A DNA stretch of 7,755 nt from an uncultured Collinsella sp. (GCA_900550835.1 URTP01000097.1:1-7755); one strand, 5' to 3'. Positions 1 through 6,767 are shown, numbered from the stretch's first letter. Numbers and translations are program-made. Notes: generated by a model not told the origin, from the sequence alone.

Positions 1-1
1 T

Positions 2-2824
2 TCAGATAAGGAGGGAAACTATTATTTCAACGGCCGCAAGGTCAAGGTTCAGATTGCCCCCGACACCATGCTCTTTGCGCTGCTGCGCGAGCAGGGTTGC
101 GCGTCGGTGCGCTGCGCCTGCGAGACCACCAACTGCGGTTTGTGCACGGTGTGGCTCGACGGCGACCCGGTGCTGAGCTGCTCGGTTCCCGCCGCGCGCG
201 TCGAGGGCCACACCATCACCACGCTTGAGGGCCTCAAGGCCGAGTCCGAGGCGCTCGCCCGTGCGATGGCTTCCGAAGGTGCCGAGCAGTGCGGTTTTTG
301 CGCCCCCGGCCTCATCATGAACGTGCTGGCGCTCGCCCGCGCCGCCAAGGAGGACCCGAGCCTCGTCGCCACGCGCGAGGAGCTCTCGCGCCAGCTCGCC
401 GGCAACCTCTGCCGTTGTAGCGGCTACGAGAGCCAGCTGCGCGCCATCGTGCGCTTCCTTAACGAGTCTGGCGTGCAGGTGGGCTTTGAGATGCCCGAGC
501 TGCCGGTCAACGACACGAGCTCCGACGGCGTCTCCTACAAGCAGATCACCCATAAGCAGCCCAAGAAGGACTCGAAGGCCCTGCTCGAGGGCCGTCCCGT
601 CTACACGGGCGACCTGGTGCCCGCCGGCGCCCTGATTGTCAAGCTCAAGCGCAGCCCGTACGCCCGCGCTAAGATCCGCTCCATCGATACGTCGCGCGCC
701 CTGAAGGTGCCCGGCGTGGTGGGCGTCTACACCTACGAGGACGTGCCCAAGCGCCGCTTTACCATCGCCGGCCAGAGCTACCCGCAGCCGAGTCCCTACG
801 ACCGCCTGATCCTCGAGAACCTGGTGCGCTACCAAAACGAGGAGGTGGCGATCGTCGCCGCCGAGACCGAGGAGGCCGCCGACAAGGCGCTCAAACTCAT
901 CAAGGTCGACTACGAGGTGCTCGAGCCGCTGCTCGATTTTACCCAGGCACTCGATAACGACATCGTGGTTCACCCCGAGGGCGACGTGACCTTTATGTTC
1001 CCGCAGGGCGGCGATGTTCCGCGCAACCTGGTTTGCAGCGGTACCAGCGATTACGGCGATCTGGACGAGGCCTTCGCCCAGAGCGACATCGTCTTTGAGC
1101 GCACCTACACAAGCCAAGCCACGCAGACCGCGCCCATGGAAACCTTCCGCGCCTTCGCGACGACCGACGCGTTCGGGCGCATTTCGGTGACCACCTCGAC
1201 GCAGGTGCCCTTCCACGTGCGCCGCATGGTCGCGCAGTCGCTCGACATTCCGCAGTCGCAGGTGCAGGTCATTAAGCCGCGCATCGGCGGCGGCTTTGGC
1301 TCAAAGCAGACGGGCTGCTGCGAGATCTTCGTGGCGTTTGTGACGCAGCAGACCGGCCGTCCGAGCTACTGCTGCTACACCCGCGAGGAGACCATCACCG
1401 CGGGCAACTCGCGCCACCAGATGCAGATGACCGTTAAGCTGGGCGCCATGAACGACGGCACCATCACGGTCATCGACCTGCATACGCTGTCCAACGCCGG
1501 CGCGTACGGTGAGCACGCTACCACGACGATCGGTCTCTCAGGCCACAAGAGCCTGCCCATCTACAACCATGTGAAGGCGAGCCGCTTTAGGTGGGATGCC
1601 GTCTACACCAACACCAACCGCGGCGGCGCGTATCGCGGCTATGGTGCCACCCAGGGCCAGTTTGCCGTGGAGAGCGCCGTCAACGAGCTCGCCGACATGC
1701 TGCACATGGACCCCGCCGACCTGCGCCTTAAGAACATCGTGCGCGAGGGCGAGATCATGCCGCAGTACTACAACGAGAAGCTCAACGCCTGCGCGCTCGA
1801 CCGCTGTCTGCTGCGCGCGATGGACATGATCGGCTGGCGCGACAAGCCGCTGGCTGTGGACCTGGGCGACCGCGTGCGCGCCCTGGGCTGCGCGCTCACC
1901 ATGCAGGGCTCGGGCATCTCCAACGTCGACATTGCCGGTATCGACATGCGCCTGGAAGAGGATGGCTTTATTACGATTTCGACCGGCGCCACCGACAACG
2001 GCATGGGCGTCGACACGATTCTGGCGCAGATTGCCGCTGAGGAGCTGGGCGTTGAAAGCTCGCTGATCGTGGTGCGCGGCGTGGACACCGACGTGTCTCC
2101 GTTCGATGCCGGCTCGTACGCGAGCTCGGGCACGTACGTGACGGGCCTGGCAGCCAAGAACGCCGCGACCGAGCTGCGCGAGAAGATCTGCGCCAAGGCC
2201 GCCCAGATGTGGGACGTGGACGCCGCCGATGTGGTGTTCGATGGCCAGTACGTGCGCCTGTCCGACGAGCGTGCCGCACGCGAGCAGAACCGCTACCTCA
2301 CGCTGCGCGACTTTGCCAACCTGTGCGTCAAGAACATCGCGGGTGGCGACGCGCTCACCTCGCACTCCTCTGCCTGCCTGCCCGTTTCGCCTCCACCGTT
2401 TATGGCCGGCATTGCCGAGGTCGAGGTCGACAAGGCCACCGGCAAGGTGACTGTGGTGGACTATGCGGCGGCCGTTGACTGCGGCACCGTGATCAACGAG
2501 GCGCTCGCGCGCGTCCAGGCCGAGGGCGGCATTGCCCAGGGCATTGGCCATGCGCTCTACGAGATTGTTGAGCACGACGACCGCGGCCGCCTGCGCACCG
2601 GCAACTTTATGAGCTACAAGCTGCCCACGCGCCTGGATATCGGCAGCATTCGCGTAGCCTTTGAGCCGAGCTACGAGCCGACGGGTCCGTTTGGCGCCAA
2701 GTCGATCGGCGAGGTCGTCATCAACACGCCGCTCGCCGCCGTGGCCTCGGCCGTGGCGCACGCCACCGGCCACCAGGTGCGCTCGCTGCCCATCACGCCC
2801 GAGAAGGCCCTTCTGGGGGAGTAG
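2..2824 (+). CDS. Single-chain molybdenum hydroxylase (xanthine dehydrogenase / aldehyde oxidoreductase family), 5' partial
   Basis: Molybdopterin hydroxylases insert a water-derived oxygen into purines, aldehydes or N-heterocycles and pass the electrons through two [2Fe-2S] clusters. Numbering from the first in-window codon, a plant-type cluster uses Cys40, Cys45, Cys48 and Cys60. The second, helical cluster has CGFC at 97-100 and CRC at 137-139. The molybdopterin part follows from about residue 180, with GGGFGSK at 429-435, YRGYG at 544-548 and GATDNGMG near 662-669. KSIGE at 900-904 contains the expected catalytic base Glu904. The Fe-S plus Mo layout without an FAD domain, at 940 or more residues, resembles Desulfovibrio gigas aldehyde oxidoreductase and E. 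coli XdhD; electrons must leave through a separate partner. The frame is open to base 2 with no start codon before ATG 68, which lies inside the ferredoxin fold, so the true start is upstream of the window. The family is certain. The substrate is not: the residue matching bovine Glu802 is Gln436. Confidence 0.93.
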   Translation, partial: SDKEGNYYFNGRKVKVQIAPDTMLFALLREQGCASVRCACETTNCGLCTVWLDGDPVLSCSVPAARVEGHTITTLEGLKAESEALARAMASEGAEQCGFCAPGLIMNVLALARAAKEDPSLVATREELSRQLAGNLCRCSGYESQLRAIVRFLNESGVQVGFEMPELPVNDTSSDGVSYKQITHKQPKKDSKALLEGRPVYTGDLVPAGALIVKLKRSPYARAKIRSIDTSRALKVPGVVGVYTYEDVPKRRFTIAGQSYPQPSPYDRLILENLVRYQNEEVAIVAAETEEAADKALKLIKVDYEVLEPLLDFTQALDNDIVVHPEGDVTFMFPQGGDVPRNLVCSGTSDYGDLDEAFAQSDIVFERTYTSQATQTAPMETFRAFATTDAFGRISVTTSTQVPFHVRRMVAQSLDIPQSQVQVIKPRIGGGFGSKQTGCCEIFVAFVTQQTGRPSYCCYTREETITAGNSRHQMQMTVKLGAMNDGTITVIDLHTLSNAGAYGEHATTTIGLSGHKSLPIYNHVKASRFRWDAVYTNTNRGGAYRGYGATQGQFAVESAVNELADMLHMDPADLRLKNIVREGEIMPQYYNEKLNACALDRCLLRAMDMIGWRDKPLAVDLGDRVRALGCALTMQGSGISNVDIAGIDMRLEEDGFITISTGATDNGMGVDTILAQIAAEELGVESSLIVVRGVDTDVSPFDAGSYASSGTYVTGLAAKNAATELREKICAKAAQMWDVDAADVVFDGQYVRLSDERAAREQNRYLTLRDFANLCVKNIAGGDALTSHSSACLPVSPPPFMAGIAEVEVDKATGKVTVVDYAAAVDCGTVINEALARVQAEGGIAQGIGHALYEIVEHDDRGRLRTGNFMSYKLPTRLDIGSIRVAFEPSYEPTGPFGAKSIGEVVINTPLAAVASAVAHATGHQVRSLPITPEKALLGE

Positions 2825-2842
2825 CGGGTCAGCGAACAAGTC

Positions 2843-2880
2843 GTAATTGGCGGGGTGGGGCAACTCGCCCCGCCAATTGC
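2843..2880 (+). terminator. GC-rich hairpin after the molybdenum hydroxylase gene
   Basis: A perfect 11-bp inverted repeat has arms at 2845-2855 (AATTGGCGGGG) and 2868-2878, with a 12-nt loop. It extends to 13 bp with one G-T wobble and one G-C pair. It begins 18 bases after the stop codon, where a transcription terminator is expected. No T-run follows the 3' arm, so it is either a weak or factor-assisted terminator or an mRNA 3'-end stabiliser. Confidence 0.55.
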
Positions 2881-2922
2881 ACTCGTGGTGAGGTCGTGAG
2901 CCTGTAAAAGGTGTGCGTGCGC

Positions 2923-2952
2923 TTGCCGCTCGTATCTGCTATCATTCCTAAT
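2923..2952 (+). promoter_or_regulatory. Possible promoter of tRNA-Leu
   Basis: TTGCCG at 2923-2928 could be a -35 box with CCTAAT at 2947-2952 as the -10 box (18-base spacer). An alternative -10 is TATCAT at 2940-2945, but it would sit too close to that -35. Either choice gives a short leader before the mature tRNA 5' end at 2965. Both boxes are weak matches to the sigma-70 consensus, so this rests mainly on position. Confidence 0.3.
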
Positions 2953-2964
2953 CTGTGCGCTCAT

Positions 2965-3048
2965 GCGGGCGTGGCGGAATTGGTAGACGCGCCAGATTTA
3001 GGTTCTGGTGGGATTCCCGTGAAGGTTCGAGTCCTTTCGCCCGCACCA
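2965..3048 (+). tRNA. tRNA-Leu (anticodon UAG)
   Basis: A full cloverleaf can be drawn. The 7-bp acceptor stem pairs GCGGGCG (2965-2971) with CGCCCGC (3038-3044), followed by discriminator A and an encoded CCA (3046-3048). The anticodon stem CCAGA/TCTGG (2992-2996 / 3004-3008) encloses the loop TTTAGGT with anticodon TAG at 2999-3001, which reads CUA and, by wobble, CUG. A long class II variable arm lies at about 3009-3020. The T-arm has GAAGG, loop TTCGAGT and CCTTT. The long variable arm and the A discriminator both fit leucine. CUG and CUC are abundant in the neighbouring genes, so this isoacceptor probably serves CUG as well as CUA. Confidence 0.97.
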
Positions 3049-3056
3049 TCGCACCT

Positions 3057-3087
3057 GCGTCGGCTTCGGCCGTCGCGACTCTTTGTT
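3057..3087 (+). terminator. Terminator of tRNA-Leu (UUCG tetraloop hairpin)
   Basis: The arms GCGTCGGC (3057-3064) and GCCGTCGC (3069-3076) pair with one internal T-T mismatch around a TTCG loop closed by C-G, the very stable cUUCGg type. A T-rich stretch follows at 3080-3087. It starts nine bases after the tRNA CCA end and separates the tRNA from tig. Confidence 0.7.
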
Positions 3088-3115
3088 GCATAAAGGTACC
3101 AGCACCTCAGATAAG
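3086..3115 (+). promoter_or_regulatory. Possible tig promoter
   Basis: TTGCAT (3086-3091) and GATAAG (3110-3115) are separated by 18 bases and lie between the tRNA terminator and tig. A start of transcription near 3122 would leave a very short leader holding only the ribosome binding site AGGAGG (3128-3133). The -10 match is mediocre. Confidence 0.35.
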
Positions 3116-3139
3116 CTGGGCAGTATGAGGAGGAACGTG

Positions 3140-4438
3140 TTGAACATCACCGCTTCTGACGTCAAGGACGCCAAGCTCACCGCTACGGTCACCATCCCGG
3201 CCGCCGACGTCGACGCCGCGATCAAGAAGGCCTACAAGGACACCGCCAAGAAGTACCGCTTCCCGGGCTTCCGTGCCGGTAAGGCTCCCCGTCCGGTCAT
3301 CGATTCCGCTCTTGGCGCCGAGGCTACCCTCGCTCAGGCCACCAACGACCTGATCGCCGCCAACGAGCCCGCCGTCCTCAACGAGCTGGACATCGTCCCC
3401 ACCAAGAACGGTGACTACAAGGAGCTCGACCTCGCCAAGGATCACGAGGACTACACCTACACCGTCGAGTTCTCCCTGCGTCCTGCTGCCGAGCTCTCCT
3501 CCTTCGACGCCGTCGAGATCGAGATGCCCCCCGCGGAGGTCACCGAGTCCGAGATCAACAACCAGGTCGAGATGCTCCTCAACTACCGTGCCACCTTCGA
3601 GGACGTTGAGGGTCGCGCTGTCGAGGCTGACGACTATGTGACCGTCGACCTCAAGGCCGTCGAGAACGCCGACAACTTTGCCGCCGAGGGTCGCATGCTC
3701 ATCGCCGGTAACGACAGCAACCCCAAGGAGTTCAACGAGGCCCTGATCGGTGCTAACGTTGACGACGTCAAGACCGTCACCTGGACCGACGAGGTCGAGG
3801 AGGGCGAGGAGGCCGAGACCCACACCGTCGAGGTCACCGTCAAGGGCATCAAGGTCCGCAACACCCCCGAGCTCACCGACGAGCTTGTCAAGTCCGACTT
3901 CGGCTTCGACAGCATCGACGCTATGCGCGACGCCATCAAGATCGAGATCGAGCAGGACAAGGCTTCCCGCCTTCCGGCCGAGAAGGAGAACCGTTGCGTC
4001 TCCGCTCTCGCCGAGCGCCTGCAGCTCGACGAGATGGACGCCGACTACGAGCAGTCCGTCTTTGAGGAGCTTGGCCAGAACTTCCTGTCCAACCTCGCTG
4101 CCCGCGGCATGACGCTGGACACCTGGCTGCCCGCTTCCGGCCTGACCATGGAGCAGTTCATCGGCGACTTGCACAAGCAGGCCAACGACGTTGCCCGTGA
4201 GTCCCTGGCGCTCGACGCTCTCGCCCGTGAGCTCAAGATTGAGGTCACCGAGGACGACATCAACGCCGAGTTCGAGAAGGCTGGCGTCAAGGACGTCGAG
4301 GCTTCCAAGGCCGAGTTCATCGCCGATGGACGCATGCCTGCCGTCCGCGAGTCCATCCGTCGCTCCAAGGCCGTCGATCACCTGGTCGAGAACGCCAAGG
4401 TGACTGAGGTCGACGAGACCGCCAAGGACGCCGAGTAA
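3140..4438 (+). CDS. tig: Trigger factor (ribosome-associated chaperone)
   Basis: Trigger factor binds ribosomal protein L23 at the exit tunnel and shields nascent chains. The N-terminal ribosome-docking signature is clear: GFRAGKAP lies about 43 residues from the chosen start, matching GFRKGKVP of E. coli. The middle of the protein (roughly residues 150-235) occupies the FKBP-type prolyl isomerase position but lacks the usual IPGFE motif. A long helical C-terminal chaperone arm follows, and the end is acidic. The length, 432 residues, equals the E. coli protein. I chose TTG 3140 because AGGAGG (3128-3133) lies six bases before it and because the resulting MNIT N-terminus fits relatives I recall. 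GTG 3137 is too close to that site, and ATG 3125 lies upstream of it with no ribosome binding site of its own. Codon use is strongly biased to C-ending codons (GTC, ATC, CTC), as expected of a highly expressed gene. It lies directly upstream of clpP-clpX, a conserved order. Confidence 0.95.
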   Translation: MNITASDVKDAKLTATVTIPAADVDAAIKKAYKDTAKKYRFPGFRAGKAPRPVIDSALGAEATLAQATNDLIAANEPAVLNELDIVPTKNGDYKELDLAKDHEDYTYTVEFSLRPAAELSSFDAVEIEMPPAEVTESEINNQVEMLLNYRATFEDVEGRAVEADDYVTVDLKAVENADNFAAEGRMLIAGNDSNPKEFNEALIGANVDDVKTVTWTDEVEEGEEAETHTVEVTVKGIKVRNTPELTDELVKSDFGFDSIDAMRDAIKIEIEQDKASRLPAEKENRCVSALAERLQLDEMDADYEQSVFEELGQNFLSNLAARGMTLDTWLPASGLTMEQFIGDLHKQANDVARESLALDALARELKIEVTEDDINAEFEKAGVKDVEASKAEFIADGRMPAVRESIRRSKAVDHLVENAKVTEVDETAKDAE

Positions 4439-4490
4439 TTCTCGCCACCTTGCACGCGAGCGCATGTATGTGCCCGTGATGGGGTAAAGT

Positions 4491-4496
4491 TATAAG
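4491..4496 (+). promoter_or_regulatory. Possible -10 box of a clpP promoter
   Basis: TATAAG at 4491-4496, preceded by an AT-rich GTAAAGT, is the only good -10-like site in the tig-clpP gap (5 of 6 bases of the consensus). No convincing -35 is present at 16-18 bases upstream. If used, transcription would begin near 4503, upstream of the hairpin at 4515-4555, placing that hairpin in the clpP leader. Confidence 0.3.
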
Positions 4497-4514
4497 CCGG
4501 TTATCCGGTTGCTT

Positions 4515-4562
4515 CGTACGGTGCCAGCCAATGCATAGCATGCGGGCACCGTACGTTTGTCT
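4515..4562 (+). terminator. Strong hairpin between tig and clpP (terminator or leader attenuator)
   Basis: An 11-bp perfect stem pairs CGTACGGTGCC (4515-4525) with its complement at 4545-4555. The 19-base loop itself can form a small ATGC/GCAT stem. TTTGTCT follows immediately, a partial U-tract. It lies 77 bases after the tig stop and about 45 bases before the clpP start, so it most simply terminates tig. Its position between the only visible -10 and clpP also allows a role in the clpP leader. Confidence 0.6.
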
Positions 4563-4600
4563 AGAACCACTATTGGTCCGTAAGAGAAATGGAGATGCGT

Positions 4601-5221
4601 ATGATCGCTAAGTTCGATTCCGCCCTCGTGCCATACGTTATCGAGCAGACGCCGCGCGGCGAGCGCAGCTACGATATCTATTCGCGCCTGCTCAACGATC
4701 GCATCATCTTCTTGGGCGAGGAGATCAACTCCGTCAGCGCCAACCTGGTCGTTGCCCAGCTACTGCATCTTGAGAGCCAGGATGCCGAGAAGGATATCTC
4801 GCTCTACATCAATTCGCCCGGTGGCGAGGTCTACTCCGGCCTGGCGATTCTGGACACCATGAACTTCATCAAGCCACAGGTCTCCACCATCTGCGTCGGT
4901 ATGGCCGCGTCCATGGCCGCCGTGCTGCTTTCGGCCGGCGCCAAGGGCAAGCGCTTCTGCCTGCCGCACTCCAAGGTCATGATTCACCAGCCCAGCGGCG
5001 GTGCCCAGGGCCAGCAGACCGAGATCGAGATCGTGGCCGAGGAGATCAAGAAGACCCGCCGCGAGCTCAACCAGATTCTGTCCGATGCCTCGGGCCAGCC
5101 GATCGAGAAGGTCCAGGCCGATACCGAGCGCGACAACTACCTGACCGCTGCCGAGGCCCTCGACTACGGCCTGATCGACCGTATCGTCACCTCGCGCGAC
5201 CTCGCCGCGAAGGACGCCTAG
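4601..5221 (+). CDS. clpP: ATP-dependent Clp protease proteolytic subunit ClpP
   Basis: ClpP forms two stacked heptameric rings with serine-protease sites inside a chamber; ClpX or another Clp ATPase delivers unfolded substrates. The catalytic triad is complete: Ser104 in GMAASMAA, His129 in MIHQP and Asp178 in TERDN. The spacings (25 and 49 residues) equal those of B. subtilis ClpP. The N-terminal VIEQTPRGERSYDIYSRLL and the INSPGG motif (residues 70-75) are classic. The product is 206 residues with almost no propeptide. ATG 4601 is preferred because GGAG (4591-4594) precedes it by six bases; in-frame ATGs at 4589 and 4595 have no suitably spaced site. The tail runs to within one base of clpX, so the two are surely cotranscribed. 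Confidence 0.97.
   Translation: MIAKFDSALVPYVIEQTPRGERSYDIYSRLLNDRIIFLGEEINSVSANLVVAQLLHLESQDAEKDISLYINSPGGEVYSGLAILDTMNFIKPQVSTICVGMAASMAAVLLSAGAKGKRFCLPHSKVMIHQPSGGAQGQQTEIEIVAEEIKKTRRELNQILSDASGQPIEKVQADTERDNYLTAAEALDYGLIDRIVTSRDLAAKDA
5209..5214 (+). promoter_or_regulatory. clpX ribosome binding site inside the end of clpP
   Basis: GAAGGA lies within the last codons of clpP, eight bases before ATG 5223. It supports that ATG over the in-frame ATG at 5235, which has no comparable site, and suggests translational coupling of clpX to clpP. Confidence 0.6.
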
Positions 5222-5222
5222 G

Positions 5223-6665
5223 ATGGCCGGTAACATGCAGGACAACTTCGACGAGAACGGCAACCCCATCCGCTGTTCCTTCTGCGGAAAAGAGCAGGGT
5301 CAGGTTCGCCGCCTTGTTAAGGGCCCGACCAACATCTTTATCTGTGACGAGTGCGTCGCCGCCTGCTCCGAAATCCTTGAGGAGTCGCTGGCTTCGGACT
5401 TTATGGACGCCGCCCGCAACGGCAAGCTGCCGGGCTTCCTCAACGACCACGGCCAGGCTGCGTCCCAGCCTGCCGTTGACCCCGAGGCCGAGGGCTTTGA
5501 GCTCGAGGACGACCGTCAGGTCATCACGCACGTGCCGACGCCGCACGAGATCTATGACGAGCTTTCGGCCTATGTTATGGGTCAGGAGGACGCCAAGCGC
5601 GCCATGTCGGTGGCCGTGTACAACCACTATCGCCGCGTGATTGAGGGCGGCGCTGCGGTGTCTGCATTTGATGACGACATGGGCTCGCAGTTCGATGACG
5701 ATATGGACGAGGTGGAGCTCGCCAAGTCCAACATCCTGCTGCTCGGTCCCACCGGTTCCGGCAAGACCCTGCTGGCCCAGACGCTCGCGCGCATTCTTGA
5801 GGGGCCGTTTGCCATCGCCGATGCCACCGCGCTCACCGAGGCCGGCTATGTGGGCGAGGACGTGGAGAACATCCTACTCAAGCTCATTAATGCTGCCGAT
5901 GGCGACATTGAGCGCGCACAGGTTGGCATCATCTACGTTGACGAGATCGACAAGATTGCCCGCAAGGCTGAGAACCTCTCCATTACCCGCGATGTTTCGG
6001 GCGAGGGTGTTCAGCAGGCGCTGCTTAAGATTCTTGAGGGCACGGTGGCCAGCGTTCCGCCCACCGGCGGCCGCAAGCATCCCCAGCAGGAGCTGCTGCA
6101 GATCGACACGACCAACATCCTGTTCATCTGCGGCGGTGCCTTCGACGGACTGGACAAGTATATTCTGCGCCGCACCGACAAGTCCGCTCTGGGCTTTGGC
6201 AGTGCACTGAAGGACAACTCCGTCGAGGCGGAGAAGGCCCTGCTGCGAAAGGTGGAGCCCCACGATCTGGTCAAGTTCGGCCTGATCCCGGAGCTGATCG
6301 GCCGTCTGCCGGTCATCACCGTTCTGGACGATCTGGACGAGGATGCTCTGGTGCGCGTGCTCAAGGAGCCCCGCAACAGCCTGGTCAAGCAGTACAAAGA
6401 GCTGCTGAACATGGACAACGTGGAACTGAACTTCACCGACGAAGCACTCCACGCCATTGCCCGCAAGACCATCGAGCGTAAGACCGGTGCCCGCGGCCTG
6501 CGCAGCGTGATGGAGAGCATCCTGCTGCCCATCATGTACGAGGTGCCCAACGACGCCACCATCATCCGCGTGACGGTGGATGAGGACACCGTGGAGAGCG
6601 GCGAAGCCCACCTGGAGTACGGCGCAGTGCGCAAGCGTTATAAGAACCAGACCTCCCTGAGCTGA
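5223..6665 (+). CDS. clpX: Clp protease ATP-binding subunit ClpX (apparently composite gene)
   Basis: ClpX is the AAA+ unfoldase that recognises substrates, threads them through its hexamer pore and docks on ClpP. The N-terminal zinc domain has Cys18, Cys21, Cys41 and Cys44. Walker A is GPTGSGKT at 175-182, the GYVG pore loop is at 208-211, and Walker B has Asp240-Glu241. The RKH pore loop is at 284-286, the ClpP-docking loop is LGF at 323-325 (usually IGF), and sensor 2 is GARGLR at 422-427. At 480 residues it is longer than the usual 420 or so, through a long linker after the zinc domain and an acidic insert carrying FDDDM twice (149-153 and 157-161) just before Walker A. The reading frame is intact and all motifs are present. 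Codon use nevertheless changes between about 6045 and 6160: CTT, seen six times before, is absent after, and GAA becomes commoner. The C-terminal third therefore looks Clostridia-like, while the rest looks Coriobacteriia-like. The ClpX identity is certain; whether the full-length chain exists in one organism is not. Confidence 0.95.
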   Translation: MAGNMQDNFDENGNPIRCSFCGKEQGQVRRLVKGPTNIFICDECVAACSEILEESLASDFMDAARNGKLPGFLNDHGQAASQPAVDPEAEGFELEDDRQVITHVPTPHEIYDELSAYVMGQEDAKRAMSVAVYNHYRRVIEGGAAVSAFDDDMGSQFDDDMDEVELAKSNILLLGPTGSGKTLLAQTLARILEGPFAIADATALTEAGYVGEDVENILLKLINAADGDIERAQVGIIYVDEIDKIARKAENLSITRDVSGEGVQQALLKILEGTVASVPPTGGRKHPQQELLQIDTTNILFICGGAFDGLDKYILRRTDKSALGFGSALKDNSVEAEKALLRKVEPHDLVKFGLIPELIGRLPVITVLDDLDEDALVRVLKEPRNSLVKQYKELLNMDNVELNFTDEALHAIARKTIERKTGARGLRSVMESILLPIMYEVPNDATIIRVTVDEDTVESGEAHLEYGAVRKRYKNQTSLS

Positions 6666-6682
6666 TCCTGAGCAGGGGAGAG

Positions 6683-6731
6683 AAAAGCCCTGTTTCAAAA
6701 GCAATTTGCTTTTGGCAGGGCTTTTTGTTTT
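6683..6731 (+). terminator. Rho-independent terminator of clpX
   Basis: The outer stem AAAAGCCCTG (6683-6692) pairs with 6716-6725, and an inner stem CAAAAGC (6696-6702) pairs with 6708-6714 around AATTT. The 3' arm runs into a T-rich tract (TTTTT G TTTT, ending at 6731). The A-tract, long stem and T-tract form is typical of Firmicutes and unlike the GC-rich hairpins earlier in the window. Confidence 0.9.
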
Positions 6732-6738
6732 CAGATTC

Positions 6739-6767
6739 TTGTTTCTAAGGGCAAAATGCGTTATAAT
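6739..6767 (+). promoter_or_regulatory. Promoter of the aminotransferase gene
   Basis: TATAAT at 6762-6767 is a perfect -10 box. TTGTTT at 6739-6744, exactly 17 bases upstream, is a weaker -35. Transcription would start near 6774, leaving a leader of about 100 bases in which I recognise no known riboswitch. The site follows the clpX terminator, so the aminotransferase is an independent unit. Confidence 0.65.

Noticed and set aside
8..14. AAGGAGG resembling a ribosome binding site
   Set aside because: It is in frame inside the coding sequence, and no start codon in the right frame follows at a usable distance; only ATT triplets occur nearby, out of frame.
68..70. ATG 68 as the start of the molybdenum hydroxylase
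   Set aside because: It falls within the first ferredoxin-fold segment; the in-frame codons before it (YYFNGRKVKVQIAPDT) match the normal N-terminal strand pair of the family, so the start is outside the window.
2..1216. Long antisense open frame opposite the molybdenum hydroxylase (404 codons), and a similar one at 1538-2863
   Set aside because: Both lie opposite a certain gene, have low-complexity, Gly/Ala/Val/Leu/His/Arg-rich translations with no recognisable motif, and are expected when the sense strand is GC-rich with biased codons.
2965..3048. tRNA-Leu as an integration site for a mobile element
   Set aside because: No partial 3' tRNA repeat, integrase or change in composition is visible next to it; both flanks look like the same host.
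4441..4460. Inverted repeat CTCGC-N10-GCGAG after tig as a ClgR or other regulator site
   Set aside because: The arms are only five bases and the spacing does not fit the ClgR motif as I know it; it could equally be a chance weak hairpin.
3107..4465. 452-codon antisense frame covering all of tig
   Set aside because: It mirrors the extreme codon bias of tig, and its translation is repetitive Leu/Val/Gly/Asp sequence. No ribosome binding site or domain supports it.
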